64,000 nt of DNA from the NCBI RefSeq assembly GCF_004795735.1, contig NZ_CP039247.1, positions 1,426,001 to 1,490,000 of the forward strand, written 5' to 3'. The translations under genes were made by a program, and so were the position numbers. Each line of letters begins with the position of its first letter. The stretch's first letter is position 1. This document shows positions 1 through 11,049 of this stretch, piece by piece. The stretch comes from Corynebacterium endometrii (lineage in GTDB: Bacteria; Actinomycetota; Actinomycetes; Mycobacteriales; Mycobacteriaceae). The notes under the pieces are model-generated. The model was given only the letters and a program-made list of their open reading frames with translations, was not told the origin of the DNA and made no database searches.

Positions 1-2
1 GT

Positions 3-503
3 TGGATCGGGGTGGACGCAGAAGAACTCTTCGGCCAGCATCTCGGGCAGCGCCCGTTTACCGTCCTTAACGACGCGGACGCCGCGGGCCTGGCTGAGGT
101 CGCCTACGGAAATCAGATCACCCGCCGGGGCCCGGTGGTATTCCTCACCCTCGGCACCGGCATCGGATCCGCGTTATTTATCAATGGCCAGCTCTACCCC
201 AACTCTGAGCTGGGGCACATTACCGTCGGAAAGAAGAGTGCGGAAAAGCAAGCCTCCTCGGCGGTTCGCGAGCGCAAGGAACTGAGCTACGAGCAGTGGG
301 TTGAACGCCTCAACCGCGTTCTTGCCGAATATGAAAAGCTCTTTAGCCCCGCAGCGTTCGTCATTGGCGGCGGAATCTCGCGGAAGTTCGACAAGTGGGG
401 ACATTACCTAGACGTCGAAACCCCCGTGTTGCCAGCACAATTGCGCAACACCGCGGGTATCGTGGGCGCTGCGATGGCCGTCGAGGACGGCCTTCGGCCT
501 TAA
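3..503 (+). CDS. ppgK: Polyphosphate glucokinase, C-terminal part (cut by window start)
   Basis: The reading frame is open from base 3, so the 5' part lies outside the window; about 166 C-terminal residues are visible. This ROK-family enzyme phosphorylates glucose using inorganic polyphosphate (or ATP) in the cytoplasm, giving a PTS-independent entry to glycolysis. Visible signatures are the LTLGTGIGSALF phosphate-binding segment, a conserved ELGH motif after it, and the FVIGGGISRKFDKW segment near the end, all typical of actinobacterial PpgK. It lies directly upstream of sigA, as in C. glutamicum. The GTG at base 12 is internal and is not the true start. Confidence 0.93.
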   Translation, partial: WIGVDAEELFGQHLGQRPFTVLNDADAAGLAEVAYGNQITRRGPVVFLTLGTGIGSALFINGQLYPNSELGHITVGKKSAEKQASSAVRERKELSYEQWVERLNRVLAEYEKLFSPAAFVIGGGISRKFDKWGHYLDVETPVLPAQLRNTAGIVGAAMAVEDGLRP

Positions 504-537
504 AGGTTCATCGCCATAAGGCCTCCCCTGACGTAAA

Positions 538-565
538 GAACCGGACCGTTTAAGCGGCCCGGTTC
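538..565. terminator. Hairpin between ppgK and sigA
   Basis: GAACCGGACCG and CGGCCCGGTTC form an 11-bp stem with one mismatch and a 6-nt loop, 35 bp after the ppgK stop. No T-run follows, so a weak or factor-assisted terminator or an mRNA-end hairpin is the best reading. A TATACT hexamer at 589-594 downstream could be a -10 element for sigA, without a convincing -35. Confidence 0.5.
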
Positions 566-756
566 AACACGATGGGGCAAAGATCATCTATACTGGACGG
601 TCGATCATTAAATGAATATCCCCCGCCGCCCGAAATAAGGAGCTTAAGCACTATTTCCTCCCCCGTAGTTTTTGCGGGGCTCGAGGAGATAACTGCGTGG
701 GTTTTGGGCGTTATGCGGGGGACCTAGTCAACATTTTCACAGGCGAAAGGGCGTAC

Positions 757-2157
<1,401 letters not shown>

Positions 2158-2173
2158 TCAGCGACCTTTCGTT

Positions 2174-2209
2174 AAAGCCCCGCCCATCCGATTGGATCGG
2201 CGGGGCTTT
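2174..2209 (+). terminator. Intrinsic terminator after sigA
   Basis: AAAGCCCCGCC pairs perfectly with GGCGGGGCTTT, with an inner ATCC/GGAT stem. It begins 17 bp after the sigA stop, and the descending arm ends in TTT. Confidence 0.85.
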
Positions 2210-2289
2210 GCGCTGCGTACGGCTTTATCCCCCCGCCCTCCGCTACCCTGCCGGCTGGGCTAGGCGGGCGGCGGACTGGCTGCCAGTGC

Positions 2290-2352
2290 AAAAGGCCCAC
2301 CCCGGTAAGACATGCCCGCGGTGATGGGGCACACCTTGCCGGTGTGGGCCTT
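2290..2352 (-). terminator. Terminator for the DUF4190 gene
   Basis: On the minus strand AAGGCCCACACCGG and CCGGGGTGGGCCTT enclose about 35 nt and are followed by TTTT. It lies just downstream of the stop of the minus-strand membrane-protein gene at 2379. Confidence 0.7.
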
Positions 2353-2378
2353 AGGGTATGAAATCCGACCTGAAGCGG

Positions 2379-2948
2379 CTAGCCAGCTTGATTCTGAAGG
2401 CTTACTGCCAATTCATTCAGGCAAGCCTCGACCTGGTCCGGGTTGCGCACTTGTCCGGCCGGATCGTAGAGGCAGCCCTGCACCTCGGGAGAATTGATAA
2501 ATAGGCTAAAGATGAAGACGGACAGGCCAATGCCAATAATGGACAGGATGATGCCCACTACCGTCATCCACGTGCGGCGAGCCTTACCCACCTTCTTACG
2601 GTTGCGCACCAGGGCGATAAGCCCCAAGAGGACGCCTACGAGGCCGGTGATGAAACCGAAGAGGATAAAGCCTAGGAAGAGGCTAACCACGCCCACTAGG
2701 AGAACTATCACCGCCAGGATGGAGGGCTTATTTAGCTTGGGGTCTTCCTGCTGGATCGCCTCTTGGCCCGCAGGATCAAGCTCGTAGCCTTCGTAACCGG
2801 CTCCCGCAGCAAATGGTTCTGCTCCCGGGTGGCTCACAGCCCCGCCGGTTTCTGGGTACTGAGGTGCTGCGTTGTCCCCATTGTCGGAATCGCCGTAGCT
2901 GGGAAGACGTCTATCTGCATCTCCGTATGGGTTTTGAGGGGTGGTCAT
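2379..2948 (-). CDS. DUF4190-type small membrane protein
   Basis: A 189-residue protein. Residues 1-75 are hydrophilic, rich in Pro, Gly, Tyr and Asp. Two long hydrophobic segments follow (about 78-115 and 128-155), the first containing GLVGVLLGLIALVRNRKK, the usual shape of DUF4190 proteins with paired transmembrane helices joined by a basic loop. A C-terminal extracytoplasmic tail of about 35 residues holds two cysteines (GCLYDPAG and EACLNEL) that could form a disulfide. Function is unknown. It is transcribed alone, convergent with sigA. An unrelated protein with a similar Pro/Gly/Tyr-rich leader and membrane part is encoded at 20550-21581. Confidence 0.75.
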   Translation of the reverse strand: MTTPQNPYGDADRRLPSYGDSDNGDNAAPQYPETGGAVSHPGAEPFAAGAGYEGYELDPAGQEAIQQEDPKLNKPSILAVIVLLVGVVSLFLGFILFGFITGLVGVLLGLIALVRNRKKVGKARRTWMTVVGIILSIIGIGLSVFIFSLFINSPEVQGCLYDPAGQVRNPDQVEACLNELAVSLQNQAG

Positions 2949-3118
2949 AAGTAATAGCCTTCCTAAAGTTGCTAATCGTTCGGTTGAGTGGATACTACAT
3001 ACGGCACCGTTGCCCCGGTTGTGTCCGCCGCTAGGCGCGTCGCCGGGTACCGCACAGCACGCATGCCGCCGCAGCGGCCAGCATACAGCCCCAATCTAGC
3101 TTCGTGCAGGCGCCTACC

Positions 3119-4879
3119 CTACCAAGCGCGCAGGTATTCGATGCGCTCGCGGAGCTGATCGGCATTGCACAGCGCGGTAGGCGGGCCGCCACACGCCTTG
3201 CGCGCCTCCGTGTGGATAGCGCCATGGGGCCTTCCGGTCCTGCCCGCAGTGATGGAGACAACCGTATTCAGCTCTTTGCGCAGCTCGGTTATTTCATCGA
3301 GGACTACCCCTGAGTCTTTAGACCCGGCCCCCGTGCGCTTGGGCGCGGATGGCATGCCGTATATTTTGCGGCGGTTTTCCTCGGCGGCTTCAGCGGCCCT
3401 GCGGGCCTTTTCCTCGGCCGCGCGGGCGTCCATTTCCTCTTCCTGTTTCTTGCGCAGCAGGTCTTTTACCTGGTCAGCATCCAGCAAACCGGGAATGCCT
3501 AGGAAGTCTGCGTCCTCATCGTCGATGGCGGCGGTATTGAAGGATGAGCCGTCGAAGATGAGGGAGGAAAACTCCGCTTCGGCCCCGAGGGACTCGTAGG
3601 ACTTAGCTTCATCCGGTTCGCTCTGCTTTTTGTTGGCCTGCTCAAGCAGGTCATCATCCCAACCATCCTTTGGCCGATCCGGCTTTCCCAGGACATGGTC
3701 GCGGGACTTTTCCATATTCTCCGCCAAGCTGAGCAATACCGGAACGGAGGGCAGGAACACGCTTGCGGTCTCACCCGGCATACGGGAGCGGACGAAGCGG
3801 CCGATAGCCTGGGCGAAGAACAGCGGCGTGGAAGACGATGTGGCATACACGCCAACGGCAAGGCGGGGGACGTCGACTCCCTCTGACACCATGCGGACGG
3901 CCACCATCCACTCATCCGTATTATTGGAAAATTCATTGATGCGCTCGGAAGAACCTGGCTCATCGGACAGGATGACCGATACCGGCGTGGAGGATAATTC
4001 CTTCAGGATCTTGGCGTAGGCGCGGGCGGTTTGCGTGTCGGTAGCAATGACCAGGCCGCCGGCGTCTGGCATGTTGCGGCGCATCTGTTTCAGGCGCGTA
4101 TGGGCGGCGGCGAGAACGGACGGGATCCAGTCACCCTTGGGATCAAGTGCTGTGCGCCAGGCGCGGGCGGTTTGCTCCGGGTTCATGATATCCCCCAGCC
4201 GCGCCGCGTACTCCTCGCCGGCCGAGTCACGCCAACGCGCCTCGCCAGAATAGGTCAAGAAGACGACCGGGCGCACCACACCGTCGGCTAGCGCGTGCCC
4301 ATAGTTATAAGCGTGATCGGACTGTGAGACTTGATGGCCTTCCCCGTCCTCCTCGTAACGCACGAATGGAATTGGGGAATCATCGGAACGGAAAGGGGTA
4401 CCGGTAAGAGCCAAGCGATGCTCGGCATCGCCATACGCCTCACGGACGCCATCACCCCAACTCTTCGAGTCGCCGGCGTGGTGTATCTCATCAAGGATGA
4501 CCAAGGTACGCCTCGCTGAGGTCACCGCGCGGTGCTTATAGGGATGCATACCCACCTGGGCATACGTAACCACCACGCCGTCAAATGCTGGGTTTACGGC
4601 AGAGGAATTGGTGAAATGCGGATCCAGGGAAAGCCCAACACGCGCCGCAGCCTCAGACCACTGGACTTTAAGGTGCTCGGTGGGGACCACAACGATCACG
4701 CGCTCAACGGTGCGGTCCTCAACCAATTCGGTTGCGACCCTCAGGGCGAAGGTGGTCTTACCTGCACCTGGGGTTGCCACCGCCATGAAATCCTGCGGCT
4801 TGGTCTTGAGGAACTTGTCCAGCGCCGCTTGCTGCCACGCGCGGAGCTTTCCTTTGTTGTTGAGTTTCTTTGGGCTCAC
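3119..4879 (-). CDS. DEAD/DEAH-box superfamily 2 helicase
   Basis: A 586-residue protein with a complete SF2 helicase core. Motif I is TPGAGKTTF (about residue 36), motif II is DEIHH (about 130), motif III is LTGTPFR (about 158) and motif VI is QAIGRFVRSR (about 362), arranged as in XPB/UvrB-like and type-III-restriction-like helicases. After the core comes a charged Glu/Lys/Ala-rich coiled-coil segment (about 470-510) and a conserved C-terminal tail. It should couple ATP hydrolysis to nucleic-acid unwinding; the substrate is unknown. Its ATG overlaps the stop of the upstream DUF3039 gene by four bases (ATGA), so the two genes are co-transcribed and probably translationally coupled. The pair is conserved in corynebacteria. 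Confidence 0.85.
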   Translation of the reverse strand: MSPKKLNNKGKLRAWQQAALDKFLKTKPQDFMAVATPGAGKTTFALRVATELVEDRTVERVIVVVPTEHLKVQWSEAAARVGLSLDPHFTNSSAVNPAFDGVVVTYAQVGMHPYKHRAVTSARRTLVILDEIHHAGDSKSWGDGVREAYGDAEHRLALTGTPFRSDDSPIPFVRYEEDGEGHQVSQSDHAYNYGHALADGVVRPVVFLTYSGEARWRDSAGEEYAARLGDIMNPEQTARAWRTALDPKGDWIPSVLAAAHTRLKQMRRNMPDAGGLVIATDTQTARAYAKILKELSSTPVSVILSDEPGSSERINEFSNNTDEWMVAVRMVSEGVDVPRLAVGVYATSSSTPLFFAQAIGRFVRSRMPGETASVFLPSVPVLLSLAENMEKSRDHVLGKPDRPKDGWDDDLLEQANKKQSEPDEAKSYESLGAEAEFSSLIFDGSSFNTAAIDDEDADFLGIPGLLDADQVKDLLRKKQEEEMDARAAEEKARRAAEAAEENRRKIYGMPSAPKRTGAGSKDSGVVLDEITELRKELNTVVSITAGRTGRPHGAIHTEARKACGGPPTALCNADQLRERIEYLRAW

Positions 4880-5136
4880 TTGCGGCGCAGACCCTTATAA
4901 ATGCGCTCGCAGTCAGGGCAAACCGGGGAGCCCGGCTTAGCCTGCTTAGTGACGGGGAAGGTTTCACCGCACAGGGCAACGACCATCTTGCCGTTGACCG
5001 CGGAATCAACAATCTGATCCTTCTTTACGTAGTGGAAGAACTTGGGAGTATCCCCGTCGCCGGTAGATGTCTGTTCCCGAATATCTGGCCGCTCAATAGT
5101 TTTAGTAGTGGTACTCACGCCCCCATCTTGCCCCAA
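4876..5136 (-). CDS. DUF3039 small zinc-ribbon-like protein
   Basis: An 86-residue protein with one CxxC pair near the end (PVCPDCERIYKGL) and an additional conserved cysteine in VVALCGETFPV, which suggests metal binding. This matches the actinobacterial DUF3039 family; no biochemical role is established. ATG 5136 is the longest start; GTG 5118 (VSTTTKT) is an alternative and gives a usual family N-terminus. It is first in a two-gene operon with the helicase and is divergent from the DUF3099 gene 40 bp away, so promoters for both sit in that short gap. Confidence 0.8.
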   Translation of the reverse strand: MGQDGGVSTTTKTIERPDIREQTSTGDGDTPKFFHYVKKDQIVDSAVNGKMVVALCGETFPVTKQAKPGSPVCPDCERIYKGLRRK

Positions 5137-5176
5137 AAGTGTCCCATTCGGCCAGTCAGGTCTAGTCTAATAAACC

Positions 5177-5728
5177 ATGGACTCCAGAAACCCTGACACC
5201 GGCACTGGCGATGCCCCACGTAGGGATAATTCGGCGAAAGGCTTTCTTCCGCTCCGACGCAAAGAGGTAACTCTTATCACGGATGCAGAGGAAGCACCCG
5301 GACAATCCCGCCGCAGGCGCGAGCTGGTCTACGGCGTTTTGCAGTTCATACGCATCCCATCTCTGCTCTTAGCCTTCTACCTTATATACGCCCATCAGGC
5401 ATGGCTATGGGCCGCTTTGGTAGTCGCCGTCACCCTGCCGTTACCGTGGGTCGCGGTGGTGCAGGCTAATGACCACGGCAAAAAGCAAAGCAAGCGCGAA
5501 CGCAACGTGTACAAACCGGCCATAGCCCGCCAAATGCAGGCCCAGTACGAGGCAGAATTGGAAGCCCAGCGCCGCGCGGCGCTGGAGGCTAATACTCAGG
5601 ACGAAGCGCAGGCCCCGGGTTCGCCTGAGTCCAGAGGCGGCGGTTCCCGCGCGGATTCGAGCGCGGACGTCATCGACCACGAGGAACCTTCCGCTCGCGA
5701 TAGCGGCCCTACGAGCGGAGACCGTTAG
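5177..5728 (+). CDS. DUF3099 membrane protein
   Basis: A 183-residue protein with a hydrophilic N-terminus, the LITDAEEAPG segment typical of DUF3099, and two adjacent transmembrane helices (about residues 50-95). The long C-terminal region is charged, low in complexity and rich in Arg, Glu and Ala (about 105-183). Function is unknown. TAGTCT lies 11 nt upstream of the ATG, at a distance that would give a nearly leaderless transcript. It reads divergently from the DUF3039-helicase operon. Confidence 0.8.
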   Translation: MDSRNPDTGTGDAPRRDNSAKGFLPLRRKEVTLITDAEEAPGQSRRRRELVYGVLQFIRIPSLLLAFYLIYAHQAWLWAALVVAVTLPLPWVAVVQANDHGKKQSKRERNVYKPAIARQMQAQYEAELEAQRRAALEANTQDEAQAPGSPESRGGGSRADSSADVIDHEEPSARDSGPTSGDR

Positions 5729-5847
5729 GTCCCGCCGAATTCCCCGGCCTGTAGACCGGAACCTGTAATTTGGACCAGGCAAGCATCCGCGCTCGCGCGG
5801 TGTTAAATATTTTTTAAACGCGTTGCATTAAGAAAGCAGGCCGAACC

Positions 5848-7407
5848 ATGAGTAAGGACCCCTCTTTTTGTCCCAGCCTCTCCCCCGATCATCCAGTTGC
5901 CGAGTTAGCGCCAGAGCTCATCGAACTCTTTGAGGATGCTGGCTTTACCGCCGATGGCATCGCTGGGCACTTGGGCCCGGAGTATTACGAGGCGCTTCAT
6001 CGGGGCGAGCCCGCTGCGGTAGCGCTCGGCGCCTCCGGTGACAGTCCACTCGACCGGCTGATTCGGCTTTTCATCCTGCACGATGAAGTCCCGGCAACCG
6101 TACTCGCCGACGTTGTGGGCGCGCGGCTTGCCACACAATTACTTGACTCCGGGGTGGCCATCGTCGATGGGAACGGGAGCGTCCGCATTGGGCTAGATAT
6201 TCGCCCCCACGTCGTCATGGGAGCCAACCGATGGATCTTTTCGGACGTCGATGCATCCCTTATCAGCCACGTACCGGGCTCCGAGCACGTCTTAGGCGTG
6301 GGTTCCGCGAGCCTCTCCCTGCTGCAGTCCACCTCGGTATCCCCAGTGAATACGGTGCTCGATTTGGGCACCGGCTCCGGCATCCAGATACTTGGGCAGT
6401 TAAGCTGCGCCGAGTCCATCACGGCAACGGATATCCATGCCAGGGCGCTGGAGTTGGCCCGGGCGACCGTTGCCGCAGCCGGTGCGGATGCGCAGGTGGA
6501 GTTTCTACAGGGACCGTGGTTCGAACCGGTCCGGGACCGGACCTTCGACCGCGTGGTGGCTAACCCGCCATTCGTGGTGGGTTTGCCGGAGGTGGGCCAT
6601 GTCTACCGAGATTCCGGATTGAACCTCGATGAGGCCAGCAGGCTGGTAATTTCCACGGCTCCTCGCCACCTCACCCCGGCAGGCACTGCTCATATCCTCG
6701 CCGCGTGGGTCCATGGTGGTGATGAATCGTGGCAGCAACGCGTGGCGAGCTGGTTACCGGACAAGGGCGTCGCGGCATGGATTATTCAGCGCGACGTAGC
6801 GGATCCCGCGCTGTACGTTTCGACCTGGCTCAAGGACGAATCCGTCGATGTGCGTACCCCTGAGGGTCGCTCCCGCTCCCAGGCGTGGCTGGAGCACTTC
6901 GCCGATAATGACGTTACGGGCATAGGCTTTGGATTCGTGGCCATCCAAAACATCGGTGATGACCAGCCCTCGGACATCCTTGCCGAGGAGATGCCGCAGC
7001 GTTTCGAGGACCCACTCGGCCCAGAGGTTGAGGAATACTTTGCACGTGTCGCGTGGCTCCGCTCCCTAGTCCCGGGCGAGTTGGAACATAAACACTTTGC
7101 CGTCCGGCCGGCTCTCGCAAAAGAAGACGTCAGCCTTCCCGACACGGAACTTGGCCAAGGGTTTAGCCGGGCCGCTCTACGCCTGACGCGTACCGACGGC
7201 CCCCGCTGGTCCCATCAGGTAGACGAGCACTTGGCGGCCATAGTCGCCGGGCTAAATCCACAGGGCCTCAGCCTTGCCGAGACTGTCGAGTTATACGCAA
7301 CGCTCCACGGCTTCGACGAGGAAGAATTGCTGGCATCCGCAGTCCCCGCGGTCGTGGACTTGGTTCGCCACGGGTTGATAATCCCTGCGGAACTCTTGGA
7401 GGTTTAA
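5848..7407 (+). CDS. Class I SAM-dependent methyltransferase (N5-glutamine/adenine type)
   Basis: A 519-residue protein. The central Rossmann methyltransferase domain (about residues 150-320) carries the SAM motif [13 protein letters not shown] and the catalytic NPPF motif ([10 protein letters not shown]), which marks enzymes that methylate planar amide or exocyclic amino groups (PrmC, RsmC/RlmG and adenine methylases). The first 140 residues form an accessory domain and the last 180 a winged-helix-like C-terminal extension. An rRNA or protein target is likely but cannot be chosen from sequence. The gene lies 5 bp from dtd, so the two probably form an operon linked to translation quality. Confidence 0.82.
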   Translation: MSKDPSFCPSLSPDHPVAELAPELIELFEDAGFTADGIAGHLGPEYYEALHRGEPAAVALGASGDSPLDRLIRLFILHDEVPATVLADVVGARLATQLLDSGVAIVDGNGSVRIGLDIRPHVVMGANRWIFSDVDASLISHVPGSEHVLGVGSASLSLLQSTSVSPVNTVLDLGTGSGIQILGQLSCAESITATDIHARALELARATVAAAGADAQVEFLQGPWFEPVRDRTFDRVVANPPFVVGLPEVGHVYRDSGLNLDEASRLVISTAPRHLTPAGTAHILAAWVHGGDESWQQRVASWLPDKGVAAWIIQRDVADPALYVSTWLKDESVDVRTPEGRSRSQAWLEHFADNDVTGIGFGFVAIQNIGDDQPSDILAEEMPQRFEDPLGPEVEEYFARVAWLRSLVPGELEHKHFAVRPALAKEDVSLPDTELGQGFSRAALRLTRTDGPRWSHQVDEHLAAIVAGLNPQGLSLAETVELYATLHGFDEEELLASAVPAVVDLVRHGLIIPAELLEV

Positions 7408-7412
7408 GGCAG

Positions 7413-7856
7413 ATGAAGGCAGTACTGACCCGCGTATCTAGCGCATCGGTCACGGTAGATGGAGAGACCGTGGGCAGCATCGAGGCGCCCGAGACCGGCG
7501 GCCTACTAGCGCTCGTGGGGGTAGCCCGCGACGATGAAGCCGACGCGGACGCTAAGGCGGAAACCATGGCGCGCAAGATAGCGGAGCTGCGCATCCTCGA
7601 CGGCGAGGTTTCCGTCGAGGATGCTGGCGCCCCGATCCTCCTTGTCTCACAGTTCACGTTGTACGGTCGCACCGCCAAAGGCCGCCGCCCATCATGGTCC
7701 GATGCCGCGCCGGGTGAGGTAGCCGAACCGATCATCAACAAGGTTGCCTCCCTGCTTCGCGGGCGCGGACTCACCGTCGAGGAAGGCAGATTCGGCGCAA
7801 TGATGCGCGTGTCCTCCGTCAACGAGGGGCCATTCACCGTGCTTGTGGAGGTCTAA
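7413..7856 (+). CDS. dtd: D-aminoacyl-tRNA deacylase
   Basis: A full-length 147-residue Dtd. It hydrolyses D-amino acids from mischarged tRNAs, keeping D-residues out of protein synthesis, and acts as a cytoplasmic dimer. Both signature motifs are present: SQFTLYG (about residues 77-83), with the active-site Ser-Gln and Thr, and the cross-subunit Gly-Pro motif near the end, here VNEGPFT instead of the common NxGPVT. The conserved FGAMM segment precedes it. It begins 5 bp after the methyltransferase stop. Confidence 0.95.
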   Translation: MKAVLTRVSSASVTVDGETVGSIEAPETGGLLALVGVARDDEADADAKAETMARKIAELRILDGEVSVEDAGAPILLVSQFTLYGRTAKGRRPSWSDAAPGEVAEPIINKVASLLRGRGLTVEEGRFGAMMRVSSVNEGPFTVLVEV

Positions 7857-7995
7857 AAGCCACGCAGGCCTGGGCACCTAGTTGGTTACGCCGAACACGA
7901 TCGGCTGGAACCTTCGTATTCTCGCAGCTCAGCACACCTCTCCTACCCCCATTTGGCGCAGTTTCACTGTGATCTGACACGTTTTTGTGGCGCCG

Positions 7996-8021
7996 GGAAC
8001 TAAAAGCGCCTACCGGCCGTT
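7996..8021 (+). promoter_or_regulatory. Candidate SigH-type promoter of sigB
   Basis: GGAACT, a 16-bp spacer and CGTT match the GGAA...GTT layout of actinobacterial ECF sigma factor SigH. The site lies about 80 bp upstream of the sigB start. This is consistent with known SigH control of sigB in corynebacteria. Position and sequence are seen; use by SigH is inferred. Confidence 0.55.
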
Positions 8022-8099
8022 GGACTAGGTGTACAGGCGAAAAGCTAAGGGATATCCCATCCAGGGTTGGCCCTTTTAAAGCCCAAAAGGAGGCCGTAA

Positions 8100-9104
8100 G
8101 TGACTAGCGCATCTACGACGAAGGCCACAACACTAACTGAGGAAGAAGAAAAAGAGATTGACCGCGGTTCGCGCCGCGGCCATACCAATGACAATCCCTC
8201 CGCTGACCTAGTCCGTGTTTACCTCAACGGTATTGGTAAAACCGCACTCCTCTCCGCTGAGGATGAGGTTGAACTGGCTCAGCGCATCGAGGTTGGTTTG
8301 TATGCGGAGTACAAGCTCAACAATGCCGAAAAACTGACTCGCGCCGAAAAACGTGACCTGAAGATTCTGGTCAAGGATGGCAAGAAGGCGCGCTCCCATC
8401 TCTTGGAAGCAAACCTCCGCCTGGTGGTCTCTTTGGCTAAGCGTTACACGGGCCGCGGGATGCCGCTGTTGGATCTCATCCAGGAGGGGAACCTGGGACT
8501 AATCCGCGCGATGGAGAAGTTCGATTACGCTAAGGGGTTCAAGTTCTCCACTTACGCCACGTGGTGGATTCGCCAGGCAATTACCCGCGGCATGGCGGAT
8601 CAATCACGCACCATCCGCCTCCCGGTGCACCTGGTTGAGCAGGTCAACAAGCTCTCCCGCATTAAGAGGGAGATGTACCAGTCGTTGGGCCGCGAGGCAA
8701 CCAATGAGGAGCTGGCGGAGGAATCCGGCATCGATGAGGACAAGATTGAGATGTTGCTTCGCCAGTCCCGCGATCCGGTCTCGCTGGACATGCCGGTGGG
8801 CGCCGATGAAGAGGCCCCGCTTGGTGACTTTATCGAGGATGCCGAGGCGACCGATGCTGAAACCGCGGTAGTCGCGTCCATGCGCCACTACGATATTCGC
8901 GATGTCATTGGCACCCTAGAGCAGCGCGAGCAGGACGTCATCCGCCTGCGTTACGGCTTGGATGACGGAGTCCCACGCACGCTGGACCAGATTGGGCGCA
9001 AGTTCGGCCTCTCCCGCGAGCGCGTACGCCAGATTGAGCGCGAAGTTATGGCCAAGCTGCGTGATGGCAACCGCGCTGACCGCCTGCGCGAATATGCCCT
9101 TTAG
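8100..9104 (+). CDS. sigB: Principal-like sigma factor SigB (group 2)
   Basis: A 334-residue sigma-70 protein closely resembling SigA regions 1.2-4.2 but lacking its long basic/acidic N-terminus. Region 2 holds [17 protein letters not shown] and [14 protein letters not shown]; region 4.2 holds [20 protein letters not shown]. SigB is known in corynebacteria as the general-stress and transition-phase sigma factor. Translation starts at GTG 8100 behind a perfect AGGAGG. It sits upstream of dtxR, the arrangement conserved in Corynebacterium. A SigH-like promoter lies upstream. Confidence 0.96.
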   Translation: MTSASTTKATTLTEEEEKEIDRGSRRGHTNDNPSADLVRVYLNGIGKTALLSAEDEVELAQRIEVGLYAEYKLNNAEKLTRAEKRDLKILVKDGKKARSHLLEANLRLVVSLAKRYTGRGMPLLDLIQEGNLGLIRAMEKFDYAKGFKFSTYATWWIRQAITRGMADQSRTIRLPVHLVEQVNKLSRIKREMYQSLGREATNEELAEESGIDEDKIEMLLRQSRDPVSLDMPVGADEEAPLGDFIEDAEATDAETAVVASMRHYDIRDVIGTLEQREQDVIRLRYGLDDGVPRTLDQIGRKFGLSRERVRQIEREVMAKLRDGNRADRLREYAL

Positions 9105-9144
9105 CTAACGTGAAAGGCGTGGCTAAGCCCGTCCCAACCTTGCG

Positions 9145-9179
9145 CCCCCTTGACTCGGTATCTCGACCCGTTGAGGGGG
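9145..9179 (+). terminator. Possible terminator after sigB
   Basis: CCCCCT pairs with AGGGGG around a loop of about 23 nt, 40 bp after the sigB stop. Wobble pairs extend the stem, but no T-run follows, so the call is weak. The rest of 9180-9342 holds the dtxR upstream region, with no element I can name. Confidence 0.35.
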
Positions 9180-9342
9180 TTGCAGCATATCTACGGAACG
9201 ACCGGGCGTGTGTCGCGCGCCACCGCCCGTCCTACCAGTTAACCCTTCTCACCAACGGCGCACCCGTTGCACTACACGCAAGTGCGCTAATGTGTGTAGG
9301 TAAATTAGTTGAAGCATTTTGACTTAAGAAAGGCGTGTCCAC

Positions 9343-10023
9343 GTGAAGGACCTTGTCGATACCACTGAAATGTATCTGCGCACCGTTTACGAACTTGAAG
9401 AAGAGGGCATCACGCCGCTTCGCGCGCGTATCGCGGAACGCCTTGAGCAGTCAGGCCCTACCGTGTCCCAGACAGTGGCACGCATGGAACGCGATGGGCT
9501 TTTAATTGTCCGCCCCGATAGGAGCTTGGAATTAACCGCGGAGGGGCGCGAATTAGCCACGGCGGTTATGCGCAAGCACCGCTTGGCTGAACGCCTATTG
9601 ACGGACATCCTGGGGCTCGATATTCATCAGGTCCATGAGGAGGCCTGCCGCTGGGAGCATGTGATGAGTGAGGACGTGGAGCGCCGCATGGTTGCTGTAC
9701 TTGATGACCCATCTCGCAGCCCTTTCGGCAACCCGATTCCTGCGTTGGACGAATTGGGATACAAGACCTTGGATACAAAGGTCGGTACGCGAGCTATTGA
9801 TCTGCCTACTGCCAAGGAAGTCCAGGCAAAAGTTGTGCAAATCAATGAGATCCTGCAGGTGGATCCGGCACAATTTCGCCAGCTTGAGTCCGCGGGAATT
9901 CGCGTCGGCAGCATGGTCACGGTGCTAAATAGCAAAGGAACTGTGACTATTACTTCAGAGTCTGGCCACGAAGTGGAGCTCGATGATGACTTGGCCCACG
10001 CAATTCGAGTCGAGGAGAACTAA
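9343..10023 (+). CDS. dtxR: Iron-dependent transcriptional repressor DtxR
   Basis: A 226-residue repressor, the same length as the C. diphtheriae protein. With Fe2+ bound it represses iron uptake and siderophore genes and activates iron-storage genes. The N-terminal winged helix includes [19 protein letters not shown]. Metal ligands of the family are visible in KHRLAERLL and in the [11 protein letters not shown] segment, where the Cys, Glu and His ligands occur. The C-terminal SH3-like domain (about 145-226) is present. The start is GTG 9343 behind AAGAAAGG. It is 6 bp from galE, so the two are co-transcribed. Confidence 0.97.
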   Translation: MKDLVDTTEMYLRTVYELEEEGITPLRARIAERLEQSGPTVSQTVARMERDGLLIVRPDRSLELTAEGRELATAVMRKHRLAERLLTDILGLDIHQVHEEACRWEHVMSEDVERRMVAVLDDPSRSPFGNPIPALDELGYKTLDTKVGTRAIDLPTAKEVQAKVVQINEILQVDPAQFRQLESAGIRVGSMVTVLNSKGTVTITSESGHEVELDDDLAHAIRVEEN

Positions 10024-10029
10024 CAATCA

Positions 10030-11019
10030 ATGAAGCTTCTAGTTACCGGTGGAGCCGGTTATGTTGGCAGCGTATGCGCGGCTGTTCTCATTGAGGCTGG
10101 CCATGACGTGACCATCATCGATAATTTCACCACCGGCAACCGTGAGGCTGTGCACCCTCAAGCTCGTCTGGTCGAGGGGGACGTGCGCGACAAGGCCGCC
10201 GAGGTCCTCAGCGAAGGCGGATTCCAGGGAGTGGTCCACTTCGCGGCACGCTCGCTGGTTGGCGAATCCATGGAGGTTCCCGCCGAGTATTGGCAGCACA
10301 ACGTGGTGACCACCTTGGCGCTGCTCGATGCGATGCGGGCGCATGACGTTAAGAGTTTGGTCTTTTCTTCCACCGCCGCGACCTACGGCGAGCCAGAAAC
10401 GGTCCCGATCACGGAGGACATGCCAACCAGGCCAACGAACCCGTATGGCGCATCGAAGCTGGCTATTGACTATGCCATCACCTCGTACGCCCAAGCATAC
10501 GGACTCGGCGCAACTTCTCTGCGCTACTTCAACGTTGCGGGAGCCTACGGTAGCATCGGCGAAAACCGAGAGATCGAAACCCATCTGATCCCCATCGTTT
10601 TGCAGGTAGCCCTGGGCCACCGCGATAAGATCATGATGTTCGGCGACGATTGGGATACCCCGGACGGCACCCCAGTTCGTGACTACATCCATATCCGCGA
10701 CTTGGCCGATGCCCACGTTTTGGCGCTCAAGAGCAATCAACCAGGCACCCACCGCATCTACAACCTGGGTTCCGGCGATGGATACTCCGTTAAGCAGGTT
10801 GTAGATATGTGCCGGAAAGTCACGGGTCACGAGATCCCGGCGGAGGTGGCTCCGCGCCGCGCGGGCGATCCAGCCACGCTCATCGCATCCTCTGCGAAGA
10901 TCAAGCGCGAGCTTGGATGGGAACCGTCCCGCACCGATCTTGAGACCATCGTTAGGGATGCATGGGCATTCACCAGCGAACTCGGGGACCGTGCGCACTC
11001 CGCCCGGCGAAGTGGTTAG
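10030..11019 (+). CDS. galE: UDP-glucose 4-epimerase
   Basis: A 329-residue short-chain dehydrogenase/reductase that interconverts UDP-glucose and UDP-galactose, feeding arabinogalactan and other wall glycans. It has the NAD-binding GGAGYVGS at residues 7-14, the STAATYGEP stretch with the catalytic Ser/Thr, and the YxxxK catalytic motif in [10 protein letters not shown] (about 140-149). The C-terminal [13 protein letters not shown] is also typical. It follows dtxR by 6 bp, as in other corynebacteria. Confidence 0.95.
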   Translation: MKLLVTGGAGYVGSVCAAVLIEAGHDVTIIDNFTTGNREAVHPQARLVEGDVRDKAAEVLSEGGFQGVVHFAARSLVGESMEVPAEYWQHNVVTTLALLDAMRAHDVKSLVFSSTAATYGEPETVPITEDMPTRPTNPYGASKLAIDYAITSYAQAYGLGATSLRYFNVAGAYGSIGENREIETHLIPIVLQVALGHRDKIMMFGDDWDTPDGTPVRDYIHIRDLADAHVLALKSNQPGTHRIYNLGSGDGYSVKQVVDMCRKVTGHEIPAEVAPRRAGDPATLIASSAKIKRELGWEPSRTDLETIVRDAWAFTSELGDRAHSARRSG

Positions 11020-11049
11020 CGCCCACGGTTTTCCTAGGACGCCCTCGCT

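Noticed and set aside
9110-9322. A 70-codon frame between sigB and dtxR
   Set aside because: It spans the possible sigB terminator and the dtxR upstream region, and has no SD or recognisable family.
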